Shown: positions 30,807 to 41,819, numbered from the stretch's first letter. The stretch is DNA of 64,000 nucleotides from Allopusillimonas soli (GCF_004153445.1 NZ_SDQC01000001.1:62001-126000); one strand, 5' to 3'. Program-made: numbers and translations. The notes: a model not told the origin generated them from the sequence alone.

Positions 30807-32108
30807 CTACGCAAAGAGAGCAATGGATTCAACGTGTGCCGTGTGAGGAAACATGTTGACCACGCCGGCACTGCGGAGACGATAGCCCCCCTTGTGGTAG
30901 AGGATGGCCGCGTCGCGCGCCAGCGTCGCCGGGTTGCAGGATATATATGCGATACATCGGGGCCGCCGCCCGGCCGGCAGCCTTGCGAGCGCCAGGGAAA
31001 CAGCCTGCGCGCCTTCCCGGGGAGGATCTATCAGTATGCGGTCGAACTGCCCCAAGTCCAGCCACGATTCCGTATGTGCGGCAAAAAGGTCGCCAACCAG
31101 AAACCTGGCAGAGAGGCCATGTTGGACCGAGGATTCTCGGGCACGCGCCACCAATGCGTCACTGGCTTCCACACCCAGCACGTTGCAGCCCTGTGCGGCA
31201 AGCGGCAGAGTGAAGTTGCCCAGGCCGCAGAACAGGTCCGCCACGCGCTCTCCAGGTTCGGCCTGCAACAGGTTGAGCACACGGGAAACCAGAATGCGGT
31301 TGATGAACGGATTGATCTGGATGAAGTCCGTGGGGCGAAAACGCATATGCAGGCCAAATTCAGGCAGCGCATAGGCAAGTGTGTCGAAGTCCTCCGGATC
31401 CAGCGGCGCCGCCGTATGGGGGCCGCCAGGTTGAAGCCACCAGCTGACCGCGTGGCGGCTGGCAAACGCGCGCAGCATGGCCACGTCGCTGTCAGTCAGC
31501 GGCACAAGGTGGCGCAGAACCAGGGCAAGCGTGCCAGCGCCCACAGCGACTTCGATCTGGGGCAGGCGGTTAGGTGTGGAGAGCGCTGCCACCAACGCCC
31601 GCAATGGCGCAAACAAGCTGGAGACGGACGCAGGCAGCACAGGGCATTGATGTATGTCTGCGATGTAACTGCTGTCCCTTTCACGGAACCCGATCAGGAT
31701 GTCGCCCCCAGAGGCCCTGAGATCGCGCACGGCCAACCGGGCGCGGTAGCGATAGCCCCAGGCGGGGCCGTGGACAGGCGGTAGCATGCACTCGGGCTCG
31801 ATGCCGCCTGCTCTCTTGAAGGCGTCCTCGAGCAAACGCTGCTTGACGGCAACCTGCGCGCCAGGATCAAGATGTTGCATGCGGCAGCCGCCACAGATTC
31901 CGAAATGCGGGCAGCGCGGCGCAACGCGCTGGGAGGATGCTCGCACAATCCGATCGAGGACTGCAATTTCATAGGCGGGTTTGCTGCGCGCGGCGCAGGT
32001 CTGCACGTGCTCGCCAGGCAGCGCACCTTCAACGTAAATACGCTTTCCTTCCCGGTGCGCCACGCCGCGCGCCCTGTCATCGAGCGATTCAATACAGAGG
32101 TCGTCCAT
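30807..32108 (-). CDS. rlmD: 23S rRNA (uracil-1939-C5)-methyltransferase
   Basis: Methylates U1939 of 23S rRNA. The 433-residue protein has an N-terminal TRAM-like region, the iron-sulfur cysteines in CPHFGICGGCRMQH (near residue 65) plus CPVLPAS, the SAM motif VADLFCGLGNFTLPLA and the catalytic cysteine in YISCNPATLARD. Length and order match RumA/RlmD. It is separated from its neighbours and reads as a standalone housekeeping gene. Confidence 0.93.
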   Translation of the reverse strand: MDDLCIESLDDRARGVAHREGKRIYVEGALPGEHVQTCAARSKPAYEIAVLDRIVRASSQRVAPRCPHFGICGGCRMQHLDPGAQVAVKQRLLEDAFKRAGGIEPECMLPPVHGPAWGYRYRARLAVRDLRASGGDILIGFRERDSSYIADIHQCPVLPASVSSLFAPLRALVAALSTPNRLPQIEVAVGAGTLALVLRHLVPLTDSDVAMLRAFASRHAVSWWLQPGGPHTAAPLDPEDFDTLAYALPEFGLHMRFRPTDFIQINPFINRILVSRVLNLLQAEPGERVADLFCGLGNFTLPLAAQGCNVLGVEASDALVARARESSVQHGLSARFLVGDLFAAHTESWLDLGQFDRILIDPPREGAQAVSLALARLPAGRRPRCIAYISCNPATLARDAAILYHKGGYRLRSAGVVNMFPHTAHVESIALFA

Positions 32109-32196
32109 AAGGACGATATTTTAGAAGCATCAGGCTCCGAAGCAGACTGCCGGGGCCCCTGTGCGGAGCCCGCCAGCCCGCCAGCCCGCCGCTGCC

Positions 32197-33177
32197 TCAG
32201 CGGTGCAGGTTCAGTGCCTCGATGATGGGCCCGTAGCGCTCGGCTTCCTGCTGTATCCGGGCCTTGAAGTCGGCCTGCGACCCAGGCAGGGTCGTGAAGG
32301 ACAGCGAGGCCAGCCGCTCCTTGACCTCGGGGTCGGCCAGGGCCGCCTCCACTGCTTCATGCAGGCGGTCCACGATGGGGGCTGGCGTTCCTTTGGGCAC
32401 CACGATGCCCGCCCAGCTTCCACTGCTGAAGCCGGTATAGCCCAGTTCAGCTATCGTCGGCACATCGGGCAGCGATTGCGCGCGCTGCGGGCCGGTAACC
32501 GCCAAGGCCCGAATCTGGCCTGATTCGATGAAAGGCATGGCGGGCGCCACAGCCACGATGCCTATGCCCACCTGGCCGCTGGCCAGGTCGTTCAGGGCGT
32601 TGCTCCCGCCTCGATAAGGAATGTGTGTGGCGGGAAAGCCAAAATGCGCTTTAATTTCCTCGAATGTCAGCTGCATGGAGGTTCCCACGCCGGGGCTTGC
32701 ATAATTGATCTTGTCGGGATTGGCCTTGGCATATTGCACCAGCTCGGCGAAATCTTTCACGGGCAACGCATTGTTGACCAGTACCGCATGCGGGGCAAGG
32801 CTGATGGCCGCAACGGGCTCGAAGTCACCCACGGGGTCGTAGCTCAGGTTCTTGGTAAGGTATTTGGCAATGGCGAAATTACCACCGTACTCCAGCAGGG
32901 TGTAGCCATCCGGCTTGGCGTTGGCGGCCTTGGCGCCGCCCACGTTTCCGCCCGCGCCGCTTACATTCTCGACAATAATTTCCTTGCCAAGGTTCTTAGT
33001 CATGGATGCAGCGACCAATCGCGCCAGAAAATCAAACTGGCCACCGGCGCTGAAAGGCACAATCAGCTGTATCGGCCGCGAAGGATAGTCGTCCTGCACC
33101 GCGCTGGCCGCCAGGGTCGGCAGCGAGGCGCCAGTGGCCAAGACAGCAAGCGCCGCACACATCAGCAATTTTTTCAT
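32197..33177 (-). CDS. Bug/TctC-family tripartite transporter binding protein
   Basis: A 326-residue periplasmic solute-binding protein with a signal peptide (MKKLLMCAALAVLATGASLPTLAA) and the Bug motifs YPSRPIQLIVPFSAGGQFD, VENVSGAGGNVGGAKAA, DGYTLLEYG and INYASPGVGT. Bug proteins are very abundant in Bordetella and relatives and bind carboxylates or amino acids. No TctA/TctB membrane genes are nearby. It is divergent from the acyl-CoA ligase gene, so its ligand may be the acid that the ligase activates; that is inference. Confidence 0.92.
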   Translation of the reverse strand: MKKLLMCAALAVLATGASLPTLAASAVQDDYPSRPIQLIVPFSAGGQFDFLARLVAASMTKNLGKEIIVENVSGAGGNVGGAKAANAKPDGYTLLEYGGNFAIAKYLTKNLSYDPVGDFEPVAAISLAPHAVLVNNALPVKDFAELVQYAKANPDKINYASPGVGTSMQLTFEEIKAHFGFPATHIPYRGGSNALNDLASGQVGIGIVAVAPAMPFIESGQIRALAVTGPQRAQSLPDVPTIAELGYTGFSSGSWAGIVVPKGTPAPIVDRLHEAVEAALADPEVKERLASLSFTTLPGSQADFKARIQQEAERYGPIIEALNLHR

Positions 33178-33402
33178 CTAAGCCTCCTCCTTATTCATTC
33201 CGCTGCGAATGGATATCTGTTCAAAGTCTGCCAGTTATACTTCGCAGACTCATGCCGCCCGATTCCATGATGCAGCAGCGCCATAACCCAGAAGCATAAT
33301 GCGGCACCGATAACGGCGCGTCATCAACATCAAGCGCGTGGTTATACAGCCGCGCGCTTTCTCCATGCACCATGTGGCCTCAATCGTTTTCGAGGCCACA
33401 CC

Positions 33403-34956
33403 ATGAACCAGGGACGTTTCATCAGCCGCAATGCGGTTTACTGGCGCGACCAGCCCGCCATACGCTTCAAGCATCACTCGATTACCTATCATGAGCTGGA
33501 TACACGGTCCAACCGCCTGGCCAATGCCCTGCTTGGCCTGGGATTGAGCAAGGGCGACCGGGTGGCCATTCAGGCCTGGAACCGGCCTGAAATCATTGAG
33601 CTGGAATGCGCGCTCTATAAGGCGGGCCTGGTCAAGGTGGCGCTCAATGCACGGCTTGCCCCAAGTGAGCTGGCCGAAACCGTCGGCAATGCGCAAGCCC
33701 GCATCCTGATCGCCGACGCGGCGCATCACGATGCCGCCCATGAAGCCTGCAGGCATGTGGATTGCCTTGAACGTCTGGTGAATCTGGCTGCGGACTATGG
33801 CGCACCGAGCGATTATGAAACACTGCTTGCGGCTGCCGCATCCCATAATCCAGACATCGACATGCAGGCGGACGATCTGGCCGTGCTGCACTTCACCTCC
33901 GGTTCCACGGGCAAGCTGAAAGCGGCGATGCAGACAGTTGGAAACCGGTTGGCGTCGCTGAGAAAGGTCGTCATGGGACGCATGCGGGCTCAGCCTGGTG
34001 AAGTGCTGGCGCTGGCGGGCCCCGTGACGCACGCCAGCGGCATGTTCATGCAGCCGTTCCTGTTCCAGGGCGGCACCATACTGCTGCATGAGAAATTCGA
34101 CCCTGAGGCGTTTCTCGAGTCCGCCCAGCGTCATCGTGCCGCGTTCACATTCATGGTTCCGACCATGATCAACATGCTGATCACGCACCCCGCCCTGCAC
34201 CACTACGATTTGAGCGCCCTGCGCCAGGTTTCATACGGCGGGGCGCCCATGGCGCCGGCGCGCATACAACAAGCGTGGGAAGCATTGGGCCCCATTCTGA
34301 GCCAGGGCTATGGCGCCGGCGAGACGACCGGCGGGATGGTCATGCTGGACAAGCTGGATCATGCGCGCGCGATGCGCGGCGATCAGCAGTTGCTGATGTC
34401 CTGCGGGCGGGCATTCGGTGAAACCGAATTGTGTCTGCGCGATGACGCGGGAGAGCCGGTGGCTACCGGGGAAATCGGCGAAATCACGGTACGCGGGCCG
34501 GATATCTTCGCTGGCTATTGGCGGGAGCCCACGCTGACAGCCAATGCCCTGCGCGACGGCTGGTGCCATACGGGAGATCTGGCGCGCATGGACGAAGAAG
34601 GATTTCTCTATATTGTGGACAGAAAAAAAGACATGATCATCTCCGGCGGCTTCAATGTGTATCCGACCGAAGTCGAGCAGGCGTTGTACCAGCATCCCGA
34701 GGTTTATGAGGCCTGCGTGTTCGGCGTGCCCGACGATGTGTGGGGTGAATCGGTCAAGGCCGCAGTCGTGCTGCGCCCCGGAGCTCAGATCAGCGAAGAG
34801 GTACTGGTTGCGCACTGCAAGGCCTTGCTGGCTGATTTCAAGAAGCCGCGCTCCATCGATCTGCTGGGCGAAATGCCCAAGAACGCGAATGGCAAGATAT
34901 CGCGCAAGGCGTTGAAAGACCCTTACTGGGAAGGACGGGAGCGTCTGGTTATTTGA
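33403..34956 (+). CDS. AMP-dependent acyl-CoA synthetase/ligase
   Basis: A 517-residue ANL-superfamily enzyme that activates a carboxylic acid with ATP and CoA. Motifs: LHFTSGSTGKLKA (P-loop, near 165), YGGAPMAPARI, GYGAGETTGG, GWCHTGDLARMDEEG, DRKKDMIISGGFNVYP and the C-terminal catalytic lysine region PKNANGKISRKAL. The substrate cannot be read from the sequence; FAAL/CoA-ligase-type aryl, carnitine-like or medium-chain acids are all possible. Its last 8 bases overlap the convergent LysR gene. It groups with an acyl-CoA dehydrogenase and a CoA-transferase further on. Confidence 0.88.
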   Translation: MNQGRFISRNAVYWRDQPAIRFKHHSITYHELDTRSNRLANALLGLGLSKGDRVAIQAWNRPEIIELECALYKAGLVKVALNARLAPSELAETVGNAQARILIADAAHHDAAHEACRHVDCLERLVNLAADYGAPSDYETLLAAAASHNPDIDMQADDLAVLHFTSGSTGKLKAAMQTVGNRLASLRKVVMGRMRAQPGEVLALAGPVTHASGMFMQPFLFQGGTILLHEKFDPEAFLESAQRHRAAFTFMVPTMINMLITHPALHHYDLSALRQVSYGGAPMAPARIQQAWEALGPILSQGYGAGETTGGMVMLDKLDHARAMRGDQQLLMSCGRAFGETELCLRDDAGEPVATGEIGEITVRGPDIFAGYWREPTLTANALRDGWCHTGDLARMDEEGFLYIVDRKKDMIISGGFNVYPTEVEQALYQHPEVYEACVFGVPDDVWGESVKAAVVLRPGAQISEEVLVAHCKALLADFKKPRSIDLLGEMPKNANGKISRKALKDPYWEGRERLVI

Positions 34957-35878
34957 ACGATTGGTCCGGCTCAGCGGGCGCCGGGAGGTCCCCAGGCCGG
35001 TGCTGCTGCAACAATTCAATGAAGCGCTGCACCAATGGAGACACATAGGCGCCACGACGCAGCGTAACGCCCACGACCCGGGGCCATTTGGCCTCCCGCA
35101 TTGGGAACGGACGAAGGCCGCCCCCACCGGCATGACGAAGCGACGATGCCGTGGCGATGGTGAGGAGATCGGTGCTGCGCACCATGCGCAGCAATGCGGA
35201 ACTGGACGCGTTGGACTCCACCACCACATTCGGCGCCGGCAGCCCGTGCTCAATGAAACGCGCATCCACCCAGCGCCGCGCCACAACCTGCGTGCGGGGC
35301 AATATCCAGGAACACTGGGCCAGATCGCCGAACTTGATCGAGGCCTTGTAAAAGAGCGGATGGCCTTCGCGCGCGACAATATGCAAATCGTCTTCAAACA
35401 GCGGCTGCTGGTCAAAAAGCGCGCCCACCGGGTTGTGCTGACCGCTGATGCACAAATCCAGGTCTCCAGCCTGCAAGGCGGAAAAAAGCTGATCGTTCAG
35501 CCCCAGCGTGACCTGTACACGGGCGGCGGGGCGATGGCGCAGCAATAGTTCACAGATCGCCGAAAAATAGTCGGCATAGTTGGGCGGCACGCCCACCCTG
35601 AGCAAGCCGACAGCACCCAGATGCATGTCGCGCGCTTCGCGCACAGCCTCATCCAGGCCAATCTGTACCGCGCGCGTTCTTTGAAAGAAAGCATGTCCGA
35701 CCGTAGTCAGTACCATGCCCTTGGCGGTCCGCTCGAATAATTGCAGCCCCAGCTCCTTTTCCAGCCGCTGTATGCCTTTGGTCAGCGCGGGTTGCGTCTG
35801 GCCCAGATGCCGGGATGCCCGACCCATATGGCCGGTTTCCGCCACGGCGAGAAAATAGTTAAGGTCCTCCAGGCGCAC
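34949..35878 (-). CDS. LysR-family transcriptional regulator
   Basis: A 309-residue LysR regulator with the N-terminal winged helix (MRLEDLNYFLAVAETGHMGRASRHLGQTQPALTKGIQRLEKELG) and a periplasmic-binding-like effector domain from about residue 90. It is divergent from the acyl-CoA dehydrogenase/CoA-transferase pair and convergent with the ligase, the usual arrangement for a regulator of the pair. The likely effector is a substrate or CoA ester of that pathway, which is unknown. Confidence 0.92.
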   Translation of the reverse strand: MRLEDLNYFLAVAETGHMGRASRHLGQTQPALTKGIQRLEKELGLQLFERTAKGMVLTTVGHAFFQRTRAVQIGLDEAVREARDMHLGAVGLLRVGVPPNYADYFSAICELLLRHRPAARVQVTLGLNDQLFSALQAGDLDLCISGQHNPVGALFDQQPLFEDDLHIVAREGHPLFYKASIKFGDLAQCSWILPRTQVVARRWVDARFIEHGLPAPNVVVESNASSSALLRMVRSTDLLTIATASSLRHAGGGGLRPFPMREAKWPRVVGVTLRRGAYVSPLVQRFIELLQQHRPGDLPAPAEPDQSFK

Positions 35879-35892
35879 GATATTCCTTTCTG

Positions 35893-35916
35893 TTATTGAA
35901 AACGCCGAAACAATAA
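35893..35916. promoter_or_regulatory. Inverted repeat, candidate LysR-binding site
   Basis: TTATTG (35893-35898) and CAATAA (35911-35916) are perfect arms around a 12-base spacer, 15 bases from the LysR start and 57 bases from the dehydrogenase start. Position and symmetry suit a LysR recognition site; binding is not shown. Confidence 0.4.
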
Positions 35917-35972
35917 TCCATCACCGCCCTGCCCTCTGTCAACATGACCGTTCTCTACGACGGAGTCACAAC

Positions 35973-37136
35973 ATGGATATTGCCTCGACCAGCCCTGCGC
36001 TTGATGCGCTACGCCATAAACTGCATCGCTACCTGCATGAGGAGCTTATTCCGCACGAACGCGCCCAGGGGTTTTCCTACGAGGACCGTTTTTCCAAAGA
36101 GACTGTACGGCGCGTCTGGCAGCGTTCGCGGGAATTGGGCCTGTATGGGCTTCAGGTTCCGGTCGAGCTGGGTGGACAGGCCATGGGTGCACAGGATCTA
36201 TGCATCCTCAAGGATGATGTTGCCGCCTCCGGCGCCATCCTGTTCCCCCATGTGCTGGGGGATTGGGGCGGGCCGGCGCGCATAGGAAGCCTGGCAAAAC
36301 ATGCCACCCCCGATCAAGTGGCGCGATTCATACTTCCCGTTGTGCGCGGAGAGCAAGGCAGCTGTTTCGCGATGACCGAGCCGCAATCAGGCTCGGATGC
36401 GGCCAGTATACGGACACGTGCGGTGCGCGACGGCGACGACTATGTGATCAACGGCGTCAAGCACTATATCAGCGCCTCCGCGTTTGCGGACTACGCCATC
36501 GTCATGTGCGTCACGGACCCCGGCAAGGGTATGGATGGCATTTCGGCCATCTTCGTGGAGCTGGACAGGCCTGGCGTAAGCCTGACCTACGACTGCCTGC
36601 CCATGACGGGACAGCACGTGGACGCCGACATCACGCTGCGCAACGTGCGGGTGCCGCGCAACAACCTGTTGGGAGAGGAAAATCAGGGCTTCAGGAGCGC
36701 CATGGGCCGCATCAGCGTCAACCGACTGCTGCATTGCCCCACCATGACGGGGCTGGCCCGACAGGCCTACCGGATGGCCCTGGACTATGCACACACGCGG
36801 CAGCAATTCGGCGGCCCGATAAGCCGCTTCCAGGCAATTCAGCACATGCTTGCCGACATGGCGACGCAGCTATATGCCTGCACCGCCATGATCATGGCCA
36901 CAGCCAGGCTGGCCGATGAAGGCAAAGACATCCGCATGCAGGCATCCATGTGCAAGGTGTTTGTATCGGAGAAGTGCTTCGACATTGCGGACAAGGCCAT
37001 GCAGATACACGGCAATGCGGGCGTGACCAAGAATCATCCTGTGGAGTTCATATTCCGCCGCCTGCGCCTTTACCGCATTGTCACAGGCACCAGTGAAATC
37101 CAGCGCAATACGATTGCCAAGGCCATTCTCTCATAA
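35973..37136 (+). CDS. Acyl-CoA dehydrogenase-family protein
   Basis: A 387-residue flavoprotein of the acyl-CoA dehydrogenase fold: N-terminal helical domain, middle domain with CFAMTEPQSGSDAASIRTRA (flavin contact), and C-terminal helices with ARQQFGGPISRFQAIQ-like sequence (TRQQFGGPISRFQAIQHMLADM) and GTSEIQRNTIAKAIL. It should oxidise a CoA thioester at the alpha-beta bond. However, the residue before the terminal GTSEIQRN motif, where medium-chain enzymes have the catalytic Glu, is Thr (about residue 371). The 14-bp gap to the CoA-transferase gene implies an operon. Confidence 0.88.
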   Translation: MDIASTSPALDALRHKLHRYLHEELIPHERAQGFSYEDRFSKETVRRVWQRSRELGLYGLQVPVELGGQAMGAQDLCILKDDVAASGAILFPHVLGDWGGPARIGSLAKHATPDQVARFILPVVRGEQGSCFAMTEPQSGSDAASIRTRAVRDGDDYVINGVKHYISASAFADYAIVMCVTDPGKGMDGISAIFVELDRPGVSLTYDCLPMTGQHVDADITLRNVRVPRNNLLGEENQGFRSAMGRISVNRLLHCPTMTGLARQAYRMALDYAHTRQQFGGPISRFQAIQHMLADMATQLYACTAMIMATARLADEGKDIRMQASMCKVFVSEKCFDIADKAMQIHGNAGVTKNHPVEFIFRRLRLYRIVTGTSEIQRNTIAKAILS

Positions 37137-37150
37137 GAAGGACAGCAAGC

Positions 37151-38308
37151 ATGGCGGCGACCTGCCTTACAAATAAAATCATTCTGGACCTGGGCCAATT
37201 ACATCCCGGCCCTCACACGGCCATGCTGCTGGGCCAGCTTGGCGCAACAGTCATCAAGGTTGAGCGGCCGCACACAGGCGACACCGCGCGTGCGCTGGGT
37301 GCAGGCACCTTTGCCAAGTACAACAGGGGCAAGCTGTCCATTGCGCTTGATCTGAAGGACGGGCATGATCGGGCGATATTGCTGCGCCTGGCACGGCGGG
37401 CGCATGGACTCATCGAGGGCTTTCGGCCAGACACGCTCGAGAGGCTAGGCGTCGGGCCCGACACGCTACTGCGCGCCAACCCTGCCCTGGTTGTATGCGC
37501 CATCTCCGGGTTCGGACAGACCGGCCCCTATGCGCACCGCCCCGGCCATGATCTCAATTATCTGGCCCTGGCGGGCTATTGGGCCGTTCCTTCACAGATC
37601 GAAGAAAAGGTTGCCCGGCCGCGCCTGCGTCTTTCCGATTACTGCGGGTCGATGTACGCGGCCCTGTCCATGGTGGTGGCAATCATGACAGCCGAAAAGA
37701 CAGGCAAGGGTCAGCATCTGGATGTCTCGCTGCAGGACGCAATGCTTGCATGGACATGGCCGGGTATCGATATGATGCGGCGTTCACCATCGCGAGAAGC
37801 CTGCGACATGCCGCATATCATGCCCGACAATGATCTGTTCGAAACAGCAGATGGCGCTTTTATTGCGCTGGGTATCCTCGAACCGAAATTCTGGGACGCC
37901 TTGCGCAGTTGCCTGGGCGGGGAATATCCCGCCCTCTGCGCGCCGCGATTCCACAACAGAGACGGCCGCATGCGCAACAAGCATTCTCTGCACGCGCTCC
38001 TGAAGGCCATCTTCGCGGAGAAAACACGCAGGCAGTGGGCGCAGAGATTCGAAGGCAGCGATATTCCCTGGGCTCCTTTGCTCGACTGCGACGAGGTTGC
38101 CCAGGATGTGCACTTTCAGGCGCGCCACCCGGATGTCTGCGCACTACCCTTACACGATGCCGCCGCACTGGGCTTTCCTGTACGCTTTTCGCAGGGGCTA
38201 CCCGCCCAAGACATGAATGCACCCGAACTCGACGCACACCGGGGGCTGATACTGGATTGGCTGGAGGATATGGCGCAGGACGTGCCGCGCTTTCGATCCG
38301 ATGGCTGA
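37151..38308 (+). CDS. CaiB/BaiF family III CoA-transferase
   Basis: A 385-residue type III CoA-transferase with IILDLGQLHPGPHTAMLLGQLGATVIKVERP, FAKYNRGKLSIALDLK and the active-site Asp in RPGHDLNYLALAG. It would move CoA between two acyl groups. Together with the preceding dehydrogenase and the ligase across the LysR gene it forms a CaiA/CaiB/CaiC-like set, although no betaine transporter or hydratase is present. GAAGGA lies before the ATG. Confidence 0.9.
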   Translation: MAATCLTNKIILDLGQLHPGPHTAMLLGQLGATVIKVERPHTGDTARALGAGTFAKYNRGKLSIALDLKDGHDRAILLRLARRAHGLIEGFRPDTLERLGVGPDTLLRANPALVVCAISGFGQTGPYAHRPGHDLNYLALAGYWAVPSQIEEKVARPRLRLSDYCGSMYAALSMVVAIMTAEKTGKGQHLDVSLQDAMLAWTWPGIDMMRRSPSREACDMPHIMPDNDLFETADGAFIALGILEPKFWDALRSCLGGEYPALCAPRFHNRDGRMRNKHSLHALLKAIFAEKTRRQWAQRFEGSDIPWAPLLDCDEVAQDVHFQARHPDVCALPLHDAAALGFPVRFSQGLPAQDMNAPELDAHRGLILDWLEDMAQDVPRFRSDG

Positions 38309-38335
38309 TGTGGCTCGCCGCCGCGACGGATCGCC

Positions 38336-39499
38336 TCAGGCAGCCGACGGCGCGGTCCTGGCCCGGCGCGCCACCAGTATCAACACGCAGGCAAGGGCCA
38401 CAGCCACGCTCATGATAGCGGTGCCGGCCCATCCCAGGGAGCCCAACCCATAGGCCTGAATGGCGTGTCCGCCCACAAAGGCTCCTATGCCTATGCCCAG
38501 GTTCGCACCGGAAATGTTCAGCGATGCGGCAAAGGCGGGCGCTTGGGGCGCCGATTTCATCACACGCACATGGCATACCAGCAGCAGACCGGCCTGCGCC
38601 ATGCCCCATATGCCGAGCACCAAGGCAAGCAGAGATGGCGACGACATCACCGGCGTGAGCGCAAGCAGACCCGAGGCGAGCAGGACGGAGAACAGCAGCG
38701 TACTGCCGATCGGGCTACGGTCCACGATCCGTCCGCCGGCCCAGTTGCCAATCAGGCCCACACCGCCAAATGCCATCATGGCCCATCCAACCCACTGCCC
38801 GTCAAAACCGGCCAAGCGCTCGAGCATATCGGCAAGGTATGTGTATGCGGTGAACATGCCGCTGAAAACCAGTAGTGACAATATGACGTGAGCAATGAGC
38901 ACAGGGCTACGCAGAATGCCCAGTTGCTGGCGAAGCGGAACCGCCTTGGTCTGGACGGCTCTGCGCGGAAAGCAAAGCCAGAGCAGGATGGCTTTGCCGA
39001 AGGCAACCACCGCCAGGACAGCAAATGCGCTGCGCCAGCCGAATGCATCGGAGATCAGCACGCCAATGGGGATGCCGAAGACGGTAGCCGCCACTATGCC
39101 GAACGCAACCATGGAAATGGCGCGCCCCGCCCGCTCGGGGCCAACGAGATCCATTGCCGTGGCGCTGGCCAGAGACCAAAACACCGGCAACGCCACGGCA
39201 GGCAGGAAACGGGCAAGCGCCATGACGCCGATATTGGGTGCCAGGGCGGCCAATATATTGGCGGCACCGAAAAGAACCAATACGCCCACAAACAAACGCT
39301 TGCGGTCCATATTGGCCATCAATGCCGTCAGCCAGGGCCCAACCACGGCCACGGTGAAGGCAAACAGCGTGACCAGCAGACCCGCCTGGGAAACCGTGAC
39401 ACCCAGGTCGCGCGCAACCGCAGGCAACAGTCCCACAATGAGAAACTCTGTCGTCAGGACAGTAAAACCGGCAGCAGAGAGCAGCAGAATTGGAAGCAC
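38336..39499 (-). CDS. MFS transporter, drug or sugar-efflux type
   Basis: A 387-residue major-facilitator protein with twelve hydrophobic segments, opening LPILLLSAAGFTVLTTEFLIVGLLPAVARDLGVTVSQAG, the AraJ/YdhP/SotB-like efflux subgroup. The substrate is unknown. I chose the GTG at 39499 because CGGAG sits 6 bases upstream and the first helix then starts normally; an ATG at 39538 would add 13 residues but has no Shine-Dalgarno. It converges on the CoA-transferase gene, 27 bp away. Confidence 0.87.
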   Translation of the reverse strand: MLPILLLSAAGFTVLTTEFLIVGLLPAVARDLGVTVSQAGLLVTLFAFTVAVVGPWLTALMANMDRKRLFVGVLVLFGAANILAALAPNIGVMALARFLPAVALPVFWSLASATAMDLVGPERAGRAISMVAFGIVAATVFGIPIGVLISDAFGWRSAFAVLAVVAFGKAILLWLCFPRRAVQTKAVPLRQQLGILRSPVLIAHVILSLLVFSGMFTAYTYLADMLERLAGFDGQWVGWAMMAFGGVGLIGNWAGGRIVDRSPIGSTLLFSVLLASGLLALTPVMSSPSLLALVLGIWGMAQAGLLLVCHVRVMKSAPQAPAFAASLNISGANLGIGIGAFVGGHAIQAYGLGSLGWAGTAIMSVAVALACVLILVARRARTAPSAA

Positions 39500-39807
39500 G
39501 AAAGACTCCGGATGGAGGCGGCAAAGCCGCGTCATCAAATAATTGGAAAGCAGAAAAATGGGGACGAAGAAGCACGGGACACAGGCGGTATTCCGCCATC
39601 AAGCAGCGTGGCTTGCTGCTGTGCGCTCAAAGCCCAGGAAAGATACCGAGTACTTTAGCCGTCTGCCGTATGCGAATAAATACAGAAAATACGTTATGAC
39701 TATTCAGCCATGGCAAATAAATCTGTGGACGCCCTGGCAATGCGGCGATCCAGGCCTTGGCCTGCGATAGCCCACCCAGTCAAACACCGCGCCGCGTCGG
39801 GCAGCTA
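39500..39807. other. Gap between MFS and Cys-cluster genes
   Basis: This 308-bp stretch has no convincing coding sequence. Its only visible structure is a short hairpin GCGGC-AAA-GCCGC at about 39519-39531 in the MFS leader. Confidence 0.4.
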
Positions 39808-40062
39808 TCACGGTGCGGTGGCCGTCTCCAGATCGGCCAGCCACAGCATGGCCTGCTCCCGGGTGTGTCCGCACATTTCCTCGGAAGGCTGCAAGCCGGC
39901 ACAGAACGCGGGCCGCTCAGGCTGGCCAAATATTTTGCAACGATTGCTGTCATCAAGCTGGACACACCGTACCCCCGCCGGCTTGCCGTGAGGCATACCG
40001 GGAATGGGGCTATTGATGGAAGGCGCGGTACAGCAGGCGCCGCAATCGGAACGGCAATGCAT
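39808..40062 (-). CDS. YkgJ-family cysteine-cluster protein
   Basis: An 84-residue protein rich in conserved cysteines: [48 protein letters not shown]. The spacing is that of the UPF0153/YkgJ family, which probably binds a zinc or iron-sulfur centre; its role is unknown. The ATG at 40062 is chosen because the upstream part of the open frame (36 codons) runs towards the tRNA gene and lacks family-like sequence. No clear Shine-Dalgarno is present. Confidence 0.75.
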   Translation of the reverse strand: MHCRSDCGACCTAPSINSPIPGMPHGKPAGVRCVQLDDSNRCKIFGQPERPAFCAGLQPSEEMCGHTREQAMLWLADLETATAP

Positions 40063-40200
40063 CGGAAAAACAGGAGCGTGGGAATAAAAGAGAAATGACT
40101 GCAGGGTGTCGGAGAGCCCATTTGCGCCTCGCGACCCTTCCTGATGTAGGTGGCGCACTACGAAAAACACCGGGCGGTATCAACCGCCCGGCGTAGATTC

Positions 40201-40276
40201 TGGTGGAGAAGAGGAGGATCGAACTCCCGACCTCTGCATTGCGAACGCAGCGCTCTCCCAGCTGAGCTACTCCCCC
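40201..40276 (-). tRNA. tRNA-Ala with anticodon CGC
   Basis: The minus strand folds into a 76-base cloverleaf: acceptor GGGGGAG pairing with CTTCTCC (two G-U pairs), D-arm GCTC-AGCTGGG-GAGC, anticodon arm CTGCG-TTCGCAA-TGCAG with anticodon CGC (codon GCG), T-arm TCGGG-AGTTCGATC-CTCC region, and an encoded CCA. An A/T-rich promoter-like element lies just upstream. Confidence 0.92.
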
Positions 40277-40295
40277 AAGAGGAAGATAATTTTAG

Positions 40296-41714
<1,419 letters not shown>

Positions 41715-41739
41715 GACGTTTTTTCAGATCGCAGCATGC

Positions 41740-41819
41740 AAAGGGCGCTGGTTGTGAACTGACTCCAGAGGTTGGACGGTCACGGATTAGCCGGCCAAGG
41801 CAGTTCATTGGTGCCCTTT
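41740..41819. terminator. Long imperfect hairpin between convergent argG and argF
   Basis: AAAGGGCGC...GTGAACTG (from 41740) pairs imperfectly, with G-U pairs, with CAGTTCATTGGTGCCCTTT ending at 41819; TTATTTT follows on the plus strand and GCAT on the other. It probably ends the argG transcript and perhaps argF. Confidence 0.5.

Noticed and set aside
30753..31784. Plus-strand 343-codon frame opposite rlmD.
   Set aside because: RlmD has all its cysteine and SAM motifs; the opposite frame shows none.
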